Position numbers and translations under genes: made by a program. 37,694 bases of DNA from Thermococcus sp. (GTDB lineage: Archaea > Methanobacteriota_B > Thermococci > Thermococcales > Thermococcaceae), in the NCBI GenBank assembly GCA_015520705.1, contig WAPO01000069.1, positions 1-37,694 of the forward strand, read 5' to 3'. The notes beneath the pieces were generated by a model, which did no database searches, was not told the DNA's origin, and worked only from the letters and a program-made list of their open reading frames with translations. The first letter of the stretch is position 1. Every line of letters starts with the position of its first letter. Positions 10,453-19,181 of the stretch are shown piece after piece.

Positions 10453-10621
10453 CACCTGCCCTCCTGAGCCTTTGATTTTCCAGCTTAAGCTTTTCAAGGA
10501 CTTCTTTTAAAACTTCCTGATCTCTCATAGCCTCACGATACTTCCTCTCCATCAGGGCGACTTCCTTTTCCAGAATGTCCTTCAGCTTAAGAAGCTCGGC
10601 AATTTCCTCAAGATCACTCAT
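10406..10621 (-). CDS. Small coiled-coil protein (type A', possibly related to 11008..11343)
   Basis: 71-aa charged helix MSDLEEIAELLKLKDILEKEVALMERKYREAMRDQEVLKEVLEKLKLENQRLRR...; overlaps neighbours at both ends. Confidence 0.7.
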   Translation of the reverse strand: MSDLEEIAELLKLKDILEKEVALMERKYREAMRDQEVLKEVLEKLKLENQRLRRAGDGIFRKSEGISSQRR

Positions 10622-11030
10622 AGCTCTCAAACCCCATGTAATAGTGTATTAGCCTTTCAATTTCGGAATAGTCCTTATCCTCCTTTCCAAGCATTTTTCT
10701 GAGTCTCTTGTTCTCAGCTATGAGACCGGAAATCTGTATTGCCAGATTCTGGTTGTCCATGGCTATGTAGTACGTTTTGAACTTCAGGGGCGACCACTTT
10801 CCCTCAAGCTCATAGAGTTCCCTCTCCAGGCTATCTATCTCCTTCTCAAGCTCTTCAAAGTCGCCGCTTTCCTCATCCTCTATGAACCCTCCAAGGAGGA
10901 TTATCCTCAGAACCCTGTCCATTCTGAAGCCATACCTCTCACCGAGTTCTGAGATTCTCTCAAATACCTCATCAGGAATATTGAAGGTTACCTTTCTCCA
11001 TCCTGATTCAGGTCTCACCACTATCTTCAT
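10614..11030 (-). CDS. Uncharacterised protein with a possible ribbon-helix-helix-like N-terminus and coiled-coil C-terminus (type B)
   Basis: KVTFNIPDEVFERISELGERYGFRMDRVLRIILLGG resembles a small beta-strand/helix-helix module, followed by heptad-like charged sequence. Confidence 0.75.
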   Translation of the reverse strand: MKIVVRPESGWRKVTFNIPDEVFERISELGERYGFRMDRVLRIILLGGFIEDEESGDFEELEKEIDSLERELYELEGKWSPLKFKTYYIAMDNQNLAIQISGLIAENKRLRKMLGKEDKDYSEIERLIHYYMGFESYE

Positions 11031-11343
11031 CCATCCTCACCTTAAGCTGCTGCCGGAACTCTGCGTTTTCATAACTCAGCTCACGTCTTATCTCAAAAAG
11101 GAGCATTTTATCCTTCTTCGCCTTGTTCTCAAACTCAACCAGCTCCTCATAGTGGTGCTTCATTTCTTCCAGCTTCTTTTTCAGGCTATCTCTGTGCTCA
11201 AGCAGATATCTGAGTTTGAGGACCCTCAGCGTTTTTTCAAGCTTCTCCAGCTCATAAAATCTCTTCTCAATAGCTTTCCTGTCCTGCCTTATCCTCTGAA
11301 ACTCATCCCTGCTAACTCTAAGTTCTACTTCCAAAGATGCCAC
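11008..11343 (-). CDS. Small coiled-coil protein (type A)
   Basis: 111-aa charged helical ORF, GTG start at 11343, overlaps both neighbours. Confidence 0.7.
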   Translation of the reverse strand: MASLEVELRVSRDEFQRIRQDRKAIEKRFYELEKLEKTLRVLKLRYLLEHRDSLKKKLEEMKHHYEELVEFENKAKKDKMLLFEIRRELSYENAEFRQQLKVRMDEDSGET

Positions 11344-12028
11344 CCCGTAGTCTTGGCTTTCTGGGGGTCTCGCTGAAGTTCACCTGCAGAGGCAGACCCT
11401 TGAGGCTTTCAATCGCAAGAACAACAGCATCAGCCTCCTTCTTTGTCGGTGCTTCAGTCGACCTGTAATCAAATTTATCGATGAACCTCTCAACCCTCTC
11501 GCGGATTCTTCTGAGCTTCTCTATCTGGAGCTCAGTCAGCTTATCGGCATATGCTGGCTTTTTCTTCCTCAGCTCATCTAACAGCATTTCATAGTGTTTC
11601 TTGCACAGTATTGCCTCAGAATTCTGATAGACGGGCATAAGCTCCTCTATCCTCTTGGAAATTCCCGAGATTACATTTCTCTCCTTCTCCTCCGTCCTCT
11701 CACATAGGAAGCACTTGGACACCCTGATGTTCTGCTTCTGCTCCAGACTCTCAATATAGACGGAGAGCATATGGTCGTATATCACGGCAACTCCTAGGGA
11801 GCCGAGCAGGGGCTCGGAATATGCTATTTCCTTCAGTTTCCACGCATGATATGGACACAGGCCGAGGCTTTTCTTGAACTCTTCCCTCACGGAAGGGTTA
11901 TTTACATGCTCATACAGGATAGTTGAGATCTCATTTCTCTCATACTTTTCGAGGATATTGCACACTGGACAGCCGGCATTTTCAAAGGCCTCTTTAAGGT
12001 AGATTCCAATCAAGTCCATGACGCTCAC
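11318..12028 (-). CDS. DUF6062-like cysteine-rich protein
   Basis: NAGCPVCNILEKYERNEISTILYEHVNNPSVREEFKKSLGLCPYHAWKL...SKCFLCERTEEKERN...ILCKKHYEMLLDEL; repeated CxxC / CxxH pairs. Confidence 0.75.
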   Translation of the reverse strand: MSVMDLIGIYLKEAFENAGCPVCNILEKYERNEISTILYEHVNNPSVREEFKKSLGLCPYHAWKLKEIAYSEPLLGSLGVAVIYDHMLSVYIESLEQKQNIRVSKCFLCERTEEKERNVISGISKRIEELMPVYQNSEAILCKKHYEMLLDELRKKKPAYADKLTELQIEKLRRIRERVERFIDKFDYRSTEAPTKKEADAVVLAIESLKGLPLQVNFSETPRKPRLRGGIFGSRT

Positions 12029-12039
12029 CAGAAAAATAA

Positions 12040-12894
12040 TTAAAAGCTCAGAAGGTCATCCAGCGCCCTCAGCGCCCTGTATGTATTCTGGAAGTTTGAT
12101 ATGCCCATTTCGAGGCTTCTTCTGAAGCCGCCGTTTGGGTTTTGAAGGGCCCTTATGAAGCTTATATGCCCCTTGATGTATCTTGGTCTGCTCCCGATGA
12201 GTCTGAGCCCTCTGATGGCGTAAAAGGTGGGCTCTAAATAGGGCGGCAGGGAATATGGAACCTCAGTAAAGCCCCCGTAGACCTCGCATGCGTCAAAATG
12301 ACGCGTTCTTGGAGCACTGTATCCAAGGGCATCCAGACTGAAAATTGCCTGATAGGTCATTGTTGTCGTCGCCTGTTTAACACCGAACCCGTCTCCCTTT
12401 CTGAACTTCATTATGAAATCCCTGATTCTCTCCTTCATTTCCGGGTTAAGCCTGTAGTTCAACGCTTTCAGCGCCCTCAAAACCCAGTATGTGGCTTCAA
12501 GCGGTGTTGAAGTCCCAAATTCCTCACTTCCACCAAGACCCACGGCAAATTTCCCCTCAAGGGGGTTGTATTTGGAGAATATCAGGTCAAGCTTCTCCTC
12601 TGCCAAATCCTTTGCCCCAAGGAGAACCATGCCTTCCACTGCCATTGCCACTGCCACAACCGCTGTCTGCTTTCCTGCAGCGCTGTGGAGGAATCGGGCT
12701 GTCTTTTCTCCATCAGGAACTTCCAGCTCCAGCAGATCATGTATTTTCACAGCATAATATGTGTCGTTTATATTTGTCTCATCAAGGAGCTGGGCAAAGC
12801 AGTACCCTCCATCCTCATGGCGTCTCTCTTCAATATAACGGATAACCGCATTAGCATTAACGTATCTTCCAATTTCATAAAGCTTCGAGCCCAT
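12040..12894 (-). CDS. Prenyltransferase/terpene cyclase-type alpha-alpha toroid repeat protein
   Basis: Repeats such as RRHEDGGYCFAQLL, KFRKGDGFGVKQ, EVYGGFTEVPYS, LQNPNGGFRRS; start at the ATG at 12894 with SD GGAGGCGG. The ORF-track extension to 13002 runs through the riboswitch and is rejected. Confidence 0.82.
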   Translation of the reverse strand: MGSKLYEIGRYVNANAVIRYIEERRHEDGGYCFAQLLDETNINDTYYAVKIHDLLELEVPDGEKTARFLHSAAGKQTAVVAVAMAVEGMVLLGAKDLAEEKLDLIFSKYNPLEGKFAVGLGGSEEFGTSTPLEATYWVLRALKALNYRLNPEMKERIRDFIMKFRKGDGFGVKQATTTMTYQAIFSLDALGYSAPRTRHFDACEVYGGFTEVPYSLPPYLEPTFYAIRGLRLIGSRPRYIKGHISFIRALQNPNGGFRRSLEMGISNFQNTYRALRALDDLLSF

Positions 12895-12914
12895 TCTACC
12901 GCCTCCTGAAGGTT

Positions 12915-12982
12915 GTAGAACAGGCGTCATTAGCCCCTGTGGGCAGTTCGGGCTCGAAGCCCGGGGCGGACGCCATCGCCCA
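12915..12982 (-). ncRNA. Fluoride (crcB-motif) riboswitch aptamer in the 5' leader of the 12040..12894 gene
   Basis: Reverse strand reads GGGCGATG-GCGTC-CGCCC-[CGGGCTTCGAGCCCG]-AACT-GCCC-ACAG-GGGC-TAAT-GACGC-CTGTTCTAC. It has P1 GCGTC:GACGC, pseudoknot GGGCG:CGCCC, hairpin GCCC:GGGC and the conserved GGCGATG / AACTGCCC / GCTAATG segments of crcB aptamers. crcB lies downstream on the same strand. Confidence 0.92.
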
Positions 12983-13000
12983 AGAACCCATACATCAACC

Positions 13001-13016
13001 ACTTAAAAACTTTTAT
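13001..13016 (-). promoter_or_regulatory. BRE/TATA-like promoter element for the riboswitch operon
   Basis: Reverse strand ATAAAAGTTTTTAAGT about 20-30 nt upstream of the aptamer. Confidence 0.6.
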
Positions 13017-13103
13017 GGTTCAATACCCTAAGGGTAACAAAAGAACAAGAGAACAAAAAATTTAATAACTCTCCAATCTCCCATATTTAAGTGTGAGGGA
13101 TTG

Positions 13104-13745
13104 ATGCAGTTCATAGAAGCAACCTACGCTGGCAACTTCATAGATAAACAGCTGCTCTTCGATGTTTTTGATGAAGTTAACAGGTATTTCACCGAGAATG
13201 ATATAGCTGTCAGACTCGTTTATATCGGGCCGCTGAAACTCGCTCCAGGATATCTCATCAATGTAAAGACCTCGAAGGGCAATCTCAGAGCATACCCTCT
13301 CGAAGCTTTAATAGAAACCCTCTATTCCCGGCTTTTGCAGGATATAAAAGAGAATATCGAGCAGGAAGAGGAAGACGGCCCAAAAAGAATCGTCATGAAC
13401 AAAATTCTTGCCCTTACAACGTTTCCCCTGATTTCGAGGAATCCCTACTTTGACTTCTACGAGAAGTTTCTCGGATATCACGAGACTATAACAAATCTCA
13501 GAATCATGATTCTCTCCACAGAGCCCTTCTATTCGGAGGACACCGAAAAGTTCCGGATGCGTCTCTTTAAGGGCATTCTGCACGAAATCGGCCATTCATT
13601 TGGACTGGAGCACTGCAGCAATGAATGCGTGATGAACCCGCCGAAGAACCTCGAGGAGTGGGATATCAGACCTCCAACCTACTGTGACCGCTGTTTCTTG
13701 GAGCTAAGGAGAAACGTTGAATACGACTACGGGCATGGGTTCTGA
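13104..13745 (+). CDS. amzA: Archaemetzincin-type zinc metalloprotease
   Basis: HEIGHSFGLEHCSNECVMNPP...CDRC matches the archaemetzincin motif HExxHx3GxxHCx4CxM...CxxC. Confidence 0.95.
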   Translation: MQFIEATYAGNFIDKQLLFDVFDEVNRYFTENDIAVRLVYIGPLKLAPGYLINVKTSKGNLRAYPLEALIETLYSRLLQDIKENIEQEEEDGPKRIVMNKILALTTFPLISRNPYFDFYEKFLGYHETITNLRIMILSTEPFYSEDTEKFRMRLFKGILHEIGHSFGLEHCSNECVMNPPKNLEEWDIRPPTYCDRCFLELRRNVEYDYGHGF

Positions 13746-13785
13746 GCTAAAGCTTTAAGTTTTTGATTGTGTATCATCATACGGT

Positions 13786-14820
13786 ATGTTGTTCAGGTAC
13801 CCCGAAATTGCCGGGATTGGAAGTGAGACCCACTATTTTGCCGTGCTCAGGGGAGATGAAAAACCGAATTTTTATCATGTCAGAGAGGTGGAGGTGTCCT
13901 TCAGCAGAGATGCTCCCCTCGAAGAGCTCTGGGAGATACACGAGGAAGGGATGGAAAAGCTACACAGCAATGAACTTTCGGAAAACCCCGCGCAGAACCT
14001 TCTCGATCTGAAGTCCCTTATAGCCCACAGACTCATGAAGAACTGCATTCTTTGTGAAATAAAATGCAGGGCAAACAGGGAGGAGCAGGTGGGCTACTGC
14101 AGGGTGAAGGAGAGCAGAATCGCAAGTGCATTTCTGCATATCGGCGAGGAGCCAGAGCTGATACCCTCATACACGGTCTTCTTTTCGGGCTGCAACTTCC
14201 GCTGTGCCTTCTGCCAGAACTGGGACATAAGCCAGCAGAGGACAGGTGTTGGCTACTCCCCTGAAGAGACCGCCGCCGGAATTGCAGTGGCATACGCTGA
14301 GGGGGCAAAGAACGTTAATTTTGTTGGCGGAGAGCCCACCCCGAACCTGCCCTTCATCCTCGATGTCCTCAGGAACGTCAGAGTCCCGATACCCGTTATC
14401 TGGAACTCCAATATGTATATGAGCGAGGAAAGCATGAAGCTCCTCGATGGCGTGGTTGATGTCTATCTGGCCGACTTCAAATGGGGGAACAACGAGGATG
14501 CACTTAAATATTCAAAAGTTCCCCGCTACTGGGAGACTGTCACGAGAAACTTCCTCCTGGCTAAAGAGCACTACAGGGCAGAATTTCTGATCCGCCATCT
14601 GGTGATGCCGAACCATCTGGAATGCTGCACAAAGCCTGTCCTGAGGTGGATTTCAGAAAATCTCGGCAGGGATGTCAGAATAAACGTGATGTTCCAGTAC
14701 AGGCCGGAGTACAGGGCACACAGATACCCAGAAATCTCCAGAAGGCTCAGCTACGCGGAGATGGAAAGAGCGGTCGAGCTCGTCAGAGAGTTCGGCTTCA
14801 GAAACGCCCTTGTGGGATAG
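13786..14820 (+). CDS. Radical SAM protein, pyruvate formate-lyase-activating-enzyme-like
   Basis: SGCNFRCAFCQNWDISQQRTG (CxxxCxxC), NFVGGEPTPNLPFIL, DVYLADFKWGN; ATG at 13786. Confidence 0.92.
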   Translation: MLFRYPEIAGIGSETHYFAVLRGDEKPNFYHVREVEVSFSRDAPLEELWEIHEEGMEKLHSNELSENPAQNLLDLKSLIAHRLMKNCILCEIKCRANREEQVGYCRVKESRIASAFLHIGEEPELIPSYTVFFSGCNFRCAFCQNWDISQQRTGVGYSPEETAAGIAVAYAEGAKNVNFVGGEPTPNLPFILDVLRNVRVPIPVIWNSNMYMSEESMKLLDGVVDVYLADFKWGNNEDALKYSKVPRYWETVTRNFLLAKEHYRAEFLIRHLVMPNHLECCTKPVLRWISENLGRDVRINVMFQYRPEYRAHRYPEISRRLSYAEMERAVELVREFGFRNALVG

Positions 14821-14824
14821 GCCA

Positions 14825-15025
14825 TCAGGCACCGGCTCTGGAGAGGCGCAGTGCGTTCATAAACCTTTCTATTTCCTCCTCGGGCCCGCTTATGAGCACA
14901 TGATACCAGATTATGCAGTGAAATGACTCTCTTTTGATTACGCTGAGACCTACATTGGCCCCGACTCTGCGTGCTATCTCCCGAATCTCATCTGGCGGTA
15001 CTGCGGTGACAACAACTCTCTTCAT
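14825..15025 (-). CDS. Small conserved-looking hypothetical protein
   Basis: 66-aa ORF MKRVVVTAVPPDEIREIARRVGANVGLSVIKRESFHCIIWYHVLISGPEEEIERFMNAL, compact alpha/beta pattern. Confidence 0.65.
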   Translation of the reverse strand: MKRVVVTAVPPDEIREIARRVGANVGLSVIKRESFHCIIWYHVLISGPEEEIERFMNALRLSRAGA

Positions 15026-15118
15026 GCCAGAATGCCAACAACACTACGGCTTATTAAGATTTTGTTGGATTAGTTAAGGTTATTAGGTGGAAGAGGTAAC
15101 TGATTCCAAGGTGATTTG

Positions 15119-16558
15119 ATGAAGCTTCCGGGCAACAAAACCAAGATTATAGCTACAATAGGCCCTGCTTCCATGGAAAAGAAAGTTCTCGAGGCAATGA
15201 TCAAGGCGGGCATGAGTGTGGCCCGGATTAATTTTGCCCATGGAAACTTTGAGCAGCATGAGAAGACCATTAAAAGAATCAGGGAGGTTTCGGAGAGGAT
15301 AAACAGGAGGGTTGCAATTCTCGGGGATCTGCCGGGGGTGAAGATTAGGGTCGGAGAGATACAGAATGGTTCGGTAACACTGCACAGATGGCAGACAATA
15401 ACCCTGACCACAAGGGATATAACAGGAAATGAAGCGGAGATCCCTGTGGAATTCAAGGATTTCCCCAGGATGGTGTCCAAAGGCGATGTGATATACCTGA
15501 GCGATGGATTCATAGCAATGCGTGTTGAGGAGGTCAGGGATACAGAGGTTCTGTGTAAGGTTCTGGTTGGCGGAACCCTCTTCTCCCACAAGGGAATAAA
15601 TGTCCCCAACGCACGGATGGCCGTGGATGCTGTAACAGAGCATGATATGGAGATTCTCAACTTTGCTCTTGAACAGGGCATAGATGCCATAGGGATTTCA
15701 TTCGTCGGATCAGCATACGACGTCCTGAAGGTTAGGCGCTTCGTGGAAGAAAAGAAAGAGAGGGTCTTTATAATTTCAAAGATAGAAAGGCCCGATGCCG
15801 TCAGGAATTTCGATGATATACTGTGCGCAACCGACGGGGTGATGATAGCGCGTGGTGACTTAGGAGTGGAAATGCCGATAGAAAAGCTTCCTATTTTGCA
15901 GAAAAAGCTTATACACAAAGCGAATGTGGCCGGAAAGCCCGTTATAACCGCCACGCAGATGCTTGAGAGCATGACAGAGGAGACTCTCCCGACGAGAGCT
16001 GAGGTAACCGATGTGGCAAACGCAATTCTCGATGGAACTGACGCCGTTATGTTATCCGAGGAAACCGCCGTAGGCAAGTACCCCGTTGAAACCGTCAGGA
16101 TGATGGCAAAAATTGCAAGAACGACAGAAACCTACAGGGATTCTCTGTGGTCGTCCCGTATAGCAGACTGGAAGATAGTTGAATGGAAGGAGAAAATGCC
16201 CAGAAAAGGCACTATCAAGGATGCAATAACGAGAAGCATCATAGAGGCTCTGAACTCCCTCAGCATAAAATACATCTTAACCCCCACCAGAACAGGACAA
16301 ACTGCAAGGCTGATTTCACGCTTCAAGCCAAAACAGTGGATTTTAGCATTTGCCACAGAGGAAAAAGTTGCCAACAGCCTGATGTTCTCCTATGGTGTCT
16401 ACCCCTTCCTCGTTAACGAGACGAGCGAGAAGGAGATACTCAGCTTGATCAAGGGGCTGGGGCTGGTCTCCGAGAACGATACAGTCCTTCTGACTAAGGG
16501 AACGCCTATAGGAAAAACAGCCGGGACAAACACCATAAGAATCTTCACGGTTGGCTGA
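15119..16558 (+). CDS. pyk: Pyruvate kinase
   Basis: TKIIATIGPASMEKKVLEAMIKAGMSVARINFAHG; VFIISKIERPDAVRNFDDIL; MIARGDLGVEMP; ATQMLESM; DVANAILDGTDAVMLSEETAVGKYPVE. Confidence 0.98.
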   Translation: MKLPGNKTKIIATIGPASMEKKVLEAMIKAGMSVARINFAHGNFEQHEKTIKRIREVSERINRRVAILGDLPGVKIRVGEIQNGSVTLHRWQTITLTTRDITGNEAEIPVEFKDFPRMVSKGDVIYLSDGFIAMRVEEVRDTEVLCKVLVGGTLFSHKGINVPNARMAVDAVTEHDMEILNFALEQGIDAIGISFVGSAYDVLKVRRFVEEKKERVFIISKIERPDAVRNFDDILCATDGVMIARGDLGVEMPIEKLPILQKKLIHKANVAGKPVITATQMLESMTEETLPTRAEVTDVANAILDGTDAVMLSEETAVGKYPVETVRMMAKIARTTETYRDSLWSSRIADWKIVEWKEKMPRKGTIKDAITRSIIEALNSLSIKYILTPTRTGQTARLISRFKPKQWILAFATEEKVANSLMFSYGVYPFLVNETSEKEILSLIKGLGLVSENDTVLLTKGTPIGKTAGTNTIRIFTVG

Positions 16559-16627
16559 ATTTTATTTTTTGACCGTTTAATTTTTATTTGTTCGTTTCTC
16601 AAAATTTAAGAATAGAGAGGCAGAGCC

Positions 16628-17326
16628 TCAGAGAAGCATTCTCGCATCAACTGCAACGGCGCTGTCCTCGTAGGCAAAGATTGGGTTGATATCGAGCTCC
16701 TTGACCTCGGGAAGCTCAAGGGCAAGCTCGCCCACTTTGCTTATTATCTCAGCAAGAGCATCGATGTCCACCGGGTTCTCGCCGCGCGCTCCAGCGAGAA
16801 TCGGATAGGCTTTGATTTCCCTTATCATGTCGAGGGCTTCCTCCTTGGTTATCGGGGCAACGCGGAAGGAGACGTCCTTGAGAATCTCGACGAAGATTCC
16901 ACCGAGACCGAACATTATGGCCGGGCCGAACTGCGGGTCGCGGATCATACCGACTATAACTTCCTTGCCGAGCGGGAGCATGCGGTAAACTATAACGCCC
17001 CAGAGGTCTGCGTCCGGCTTGTAGTTCTTGGCGTTCTCCATTATCTTCTTGAAGGCCTCTCTGGCTTCATCGTCGCTCTTGATGTTGACCTTGACACCGC
17101 CGGCGTCGCTCTTGTGGATTATCTGCGGAGAAACGATCTTCATGACAACAGGATAGCCGATCTCCTTGGCGAACTTTACAGCTTCTTCCTCGTTGGTGGC
17201 GACCTTGAAGTCCGGAACAGGGACGCCGTAGAGCTTGAGTATCTCCTTAGCCTCCGGTTCAACGAGCGGCCTTCCTTCGCTCTTCGCCTTTTCGATGATC
17301 TGCCTTGCCTTTTCAATTCTTTCCAT
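16628..17326 (-). CDS. Acetyl-CoA synthetase (ADP-forming), beta subunit (ATP-grasp)
   Basis: LVEPEAKEILKLYGVPVPDFKVATNEEEAVKFAKEIGYPVVMKIVSPQIIHKSDAGGVKVN...PQFGPAIMFGLGGIFVEILKDVSFR...ELDINPIFAY. Confidence 0.95.
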   Translation of the reverse strand: MERIEKARQIIEKAKSEGRPLVEPEAKEILKLYGVPVPDFKVATNEEEAVKFAKEIGYPVVMKIVSPQIIHKSDAGGVKVNIKSDDEAREAFKKIMENAKNYKPDADLWGVIVYRMLPLGKEVIVGMIRDPQFGPAIMFGLGGIFVEILKDVSFRVAPITKEEALDMIREIKAYPILAGARGENPVDIDALAEIISKVGELALELPEVKELDINPIFAYEDSAVAVDARMLL

Positions 17327-17469
17327 ACCTATCACCTCTCAGTTATCATGACTGCAGTTGCACCTAGTGTTTACAATGTTAAAAGCCTTTCCATCACTAA
17401 AACTGAACGGGGAAATATTTTGTTATCAATAACTAGGTCTTCTATAGAGTAAATAAGACCTTAAAAATA

Positions 17470-17499
17470 GTTAAGGACAAAGAGATAACAAAAAGAAAG
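17470..17499 (-). terminator. T-rich intrinsic-type terminator region downstream of the RiPP-like operon
   Basis: Reverse strand after the permease stop contains TTTCTTTTTGTTATCTCTTTG. Confidence 0.4.
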
Positions 17500-18249
17500 T
17501 CATTTTGGAGCAACTTCTGAAGCTAGTTTTATTGACAAAATAACCAAGCTGATTCCCAAAACTATAGAAACAGCCCAAAAAGCAAGAGATATATTACCTA
17601 AAAGTAAGATGCCTCTAAGGCCAACAACATGGTATGTTAAAGGATTTATTTTTCCCAATATTTGTATCCATGCGGGAGCAGAGCCTTCAAGATAGAACAC
17701 AGGAGAAGTAAAGATTATTGGGAGATTAAGTAAAGCAAATATCATGTTTCTTGTCAATTCACCCCGTATTTTTACTCCTGTTACTATGCCCACACTTATC
17801 CAAAACATTGTCGAGATTATTAAATAAATTATAAACTGAAACAATGTCGCCAAAGATATTGATAAATTGATAAACAAAATTCCAATAAGTACTAAAAATA
17901 GAGAGACCAAAATAACAACGCTGCTCTCTACTAAAATTTTTGCAAGGATGTAACCACTTAAAGTCCCTCCACCAAGGAGAGACGTCCTTATTATTCCAAA
18001 TCTGACATCATTAAATGTCGTTGAGCTAACAACGGGATAAGAGTAAAATATTTGAATTGCAATAATACCTGGAAGAACATAAAGGAGATAACTTATGGTC
18101 TTTCCGTGATACTCAAAATTCACAGTTCTCGATAATGAGAATGCAAAAAACAGAAAGTACATGAGTGGAGTTAAAAATTGTGATATAAATCCTCCTATTG
18201 CCTCTTTCTTTAGTGATATCTCCCTATATATGAACCCATAAAGCCTCAT
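17500..18249 (-). CDS. ABC-2 type transporter permease
   Basis: About six hydrophobic segments, ABC-2 pattern (YVLPGIIAIQIFYS; NLPIIFTSPVFYLEGSAPAWIQILGKINPLTYHVVGLRGIL); ATGA overlap with the ATPase gene. Confidence 0.9.
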   Translation of the reverse strand: MRLYGFIYREISLKKEAIGGFISQFLTPLMYFLFFAFSLSRTVNFEYHGKTISYLLYVLPGIIAIQIFYSYPVVSSTTFNDVRFGIIRTSLLGGGTLSGYILAKILVESSVVILVSLFLVLIGILFINLSISLATLFQFIIYLIISTMFWISVGIVTGVKIRGELTRNMIFALLNLPIIFTSPVFYLEGSAPAWIQILGKINPLTYHVVGLRGILLLGNISLAFWAVSIVLGISLVILSIKLASEVAPK

Positions 18250-19181
18250 TTCTCAATCCCTCCGATGAGCTTTATAAATCCATCAAGCAATGTTTCCTCC
18301 TTAACAGCAATTTGAGTAATATCAAAATCAATATCCCGTAAGAACAGGAGAAGTTCATAAAATGCCGACTTATCTTCTAGCTCTACTGTATCTTCTCCAA
18401 TAATTTTCCCTAAGCTGTTGTGTTTGAGATAATTAGATAATATTTCAATAAGTTGAGGGGATAATTTCTTTTTGAATATCACCATGACTTTACCTGCATA
18501 AACATGTTTGAATTCTCTGAGAGTTGTATGAAGGATTATCTTCCCTTTATGTATGAAGACTATCTCATCAGATAAGCTCTCAACCTCCGCCATGTCGTTG
18601 GTTGTCAGGATGAAATAGTATCCTTCTTTACTCATTTCACGAATGAGATCCCATGTGATCTTTTTTCCAATAGGATCTAGTCCTAAGGTTGGTTCGTCTA
18701 TAAATATTAATTTACTTCTTGGATCTAAAAAGGCCCTAGCTAATTGTGTCCTTCGTCTTAACCCTCCAGATAGTTCAAGCACTCTTTTATGTTGATGTTC
18801 AGTTAAACCAAACATGTCAATAATGTCATCTAAGCGTTTCTCAAGTTCGTTCTTTGGGATTCCACGTATCATGCCATAGAATTTGAGATTTGTTCTGACA
18901 GAAAGTAAAACATCAAGTTCTAAGTCTTGAGCACATAATGATATCATTTCTCTAATTTTCTTTTTATCTCTAACTACATCAAGATCGAAGATTTTAGCCG
19001 TGCCTTTTTGGGATTTAAATGTAGTTGTTAATATATTGACTAAAGTAGTCTTTCCAGCTCCATTGGGTCCCAGAATTGAAAGTATGCCACTGGGTATATC
19101 TGTGCTTAAGTTTATGTCCCTCAACGCGTAGTTCCTTCCATCATAGGAAAAACTTAGGTTGCTAATTTCTAACAATGGCAT
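18246..19181 (-). CDS. ABC transporter ATP-binding protein
   Basis: Walker A LGPNGAGKTT, signature LSGGLRRRTQLARAF, Walker B KLIFIDEPTLGLDP; start at the ATG at 19181 with SD GGTGAT. Confidence 0.95.
   Translation of the reverse strand: MPLLEISNLSFSYDGRNYALRDINLSTDIPSGILSILGPNGAGKTTLVNILTTTFKSQKGTAKIFDLDVVRDKKKIREMISLCAQDLELDVLLSVRTNLKFYGMIRGIPKNELEKRLDDIIDMFGLTEHQHKRVLELSGGLRRRTQLARAFLDPRSKLIFIDEPTLGLDPIGKKITWDLIREMSKEGYYFILTTNDMAEVESLSDEIVFIHKGKIILHTTLREFKHVYAGKVMVIFKKKLSPQLIEILSNYLKHNSLGKIIGEDTVELEDKSAFYELLLFLRDIDFDITQIAVKEETLLDGFIKLIGGIEK

Noticed and set aside
12900-12985. H/ACA or C/D box guide RNA
   Set aside because: Considered because of high GC, hairpins and a GCCCACA string, but the segment order and pairing match the crcB aptamer much better and crcB lies downstream.
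12895-13002. N-terminal extension of the toroid-repeat protein (MVDVWVLGRWRPPRASSPNCPQG...)
   Set aside because: The extension is a translation of the riboswitch; the ATG at 12894 has its own strong SD (GGAGGCGG).
17328-17340. TATCAC strings near other start codons as TGM half-sites
   Set aside because: TATCACC is simply the complement of the common GGTGATA Shine-Dalgarno in this genome; without a properly spaced second half-site they carry no weight.
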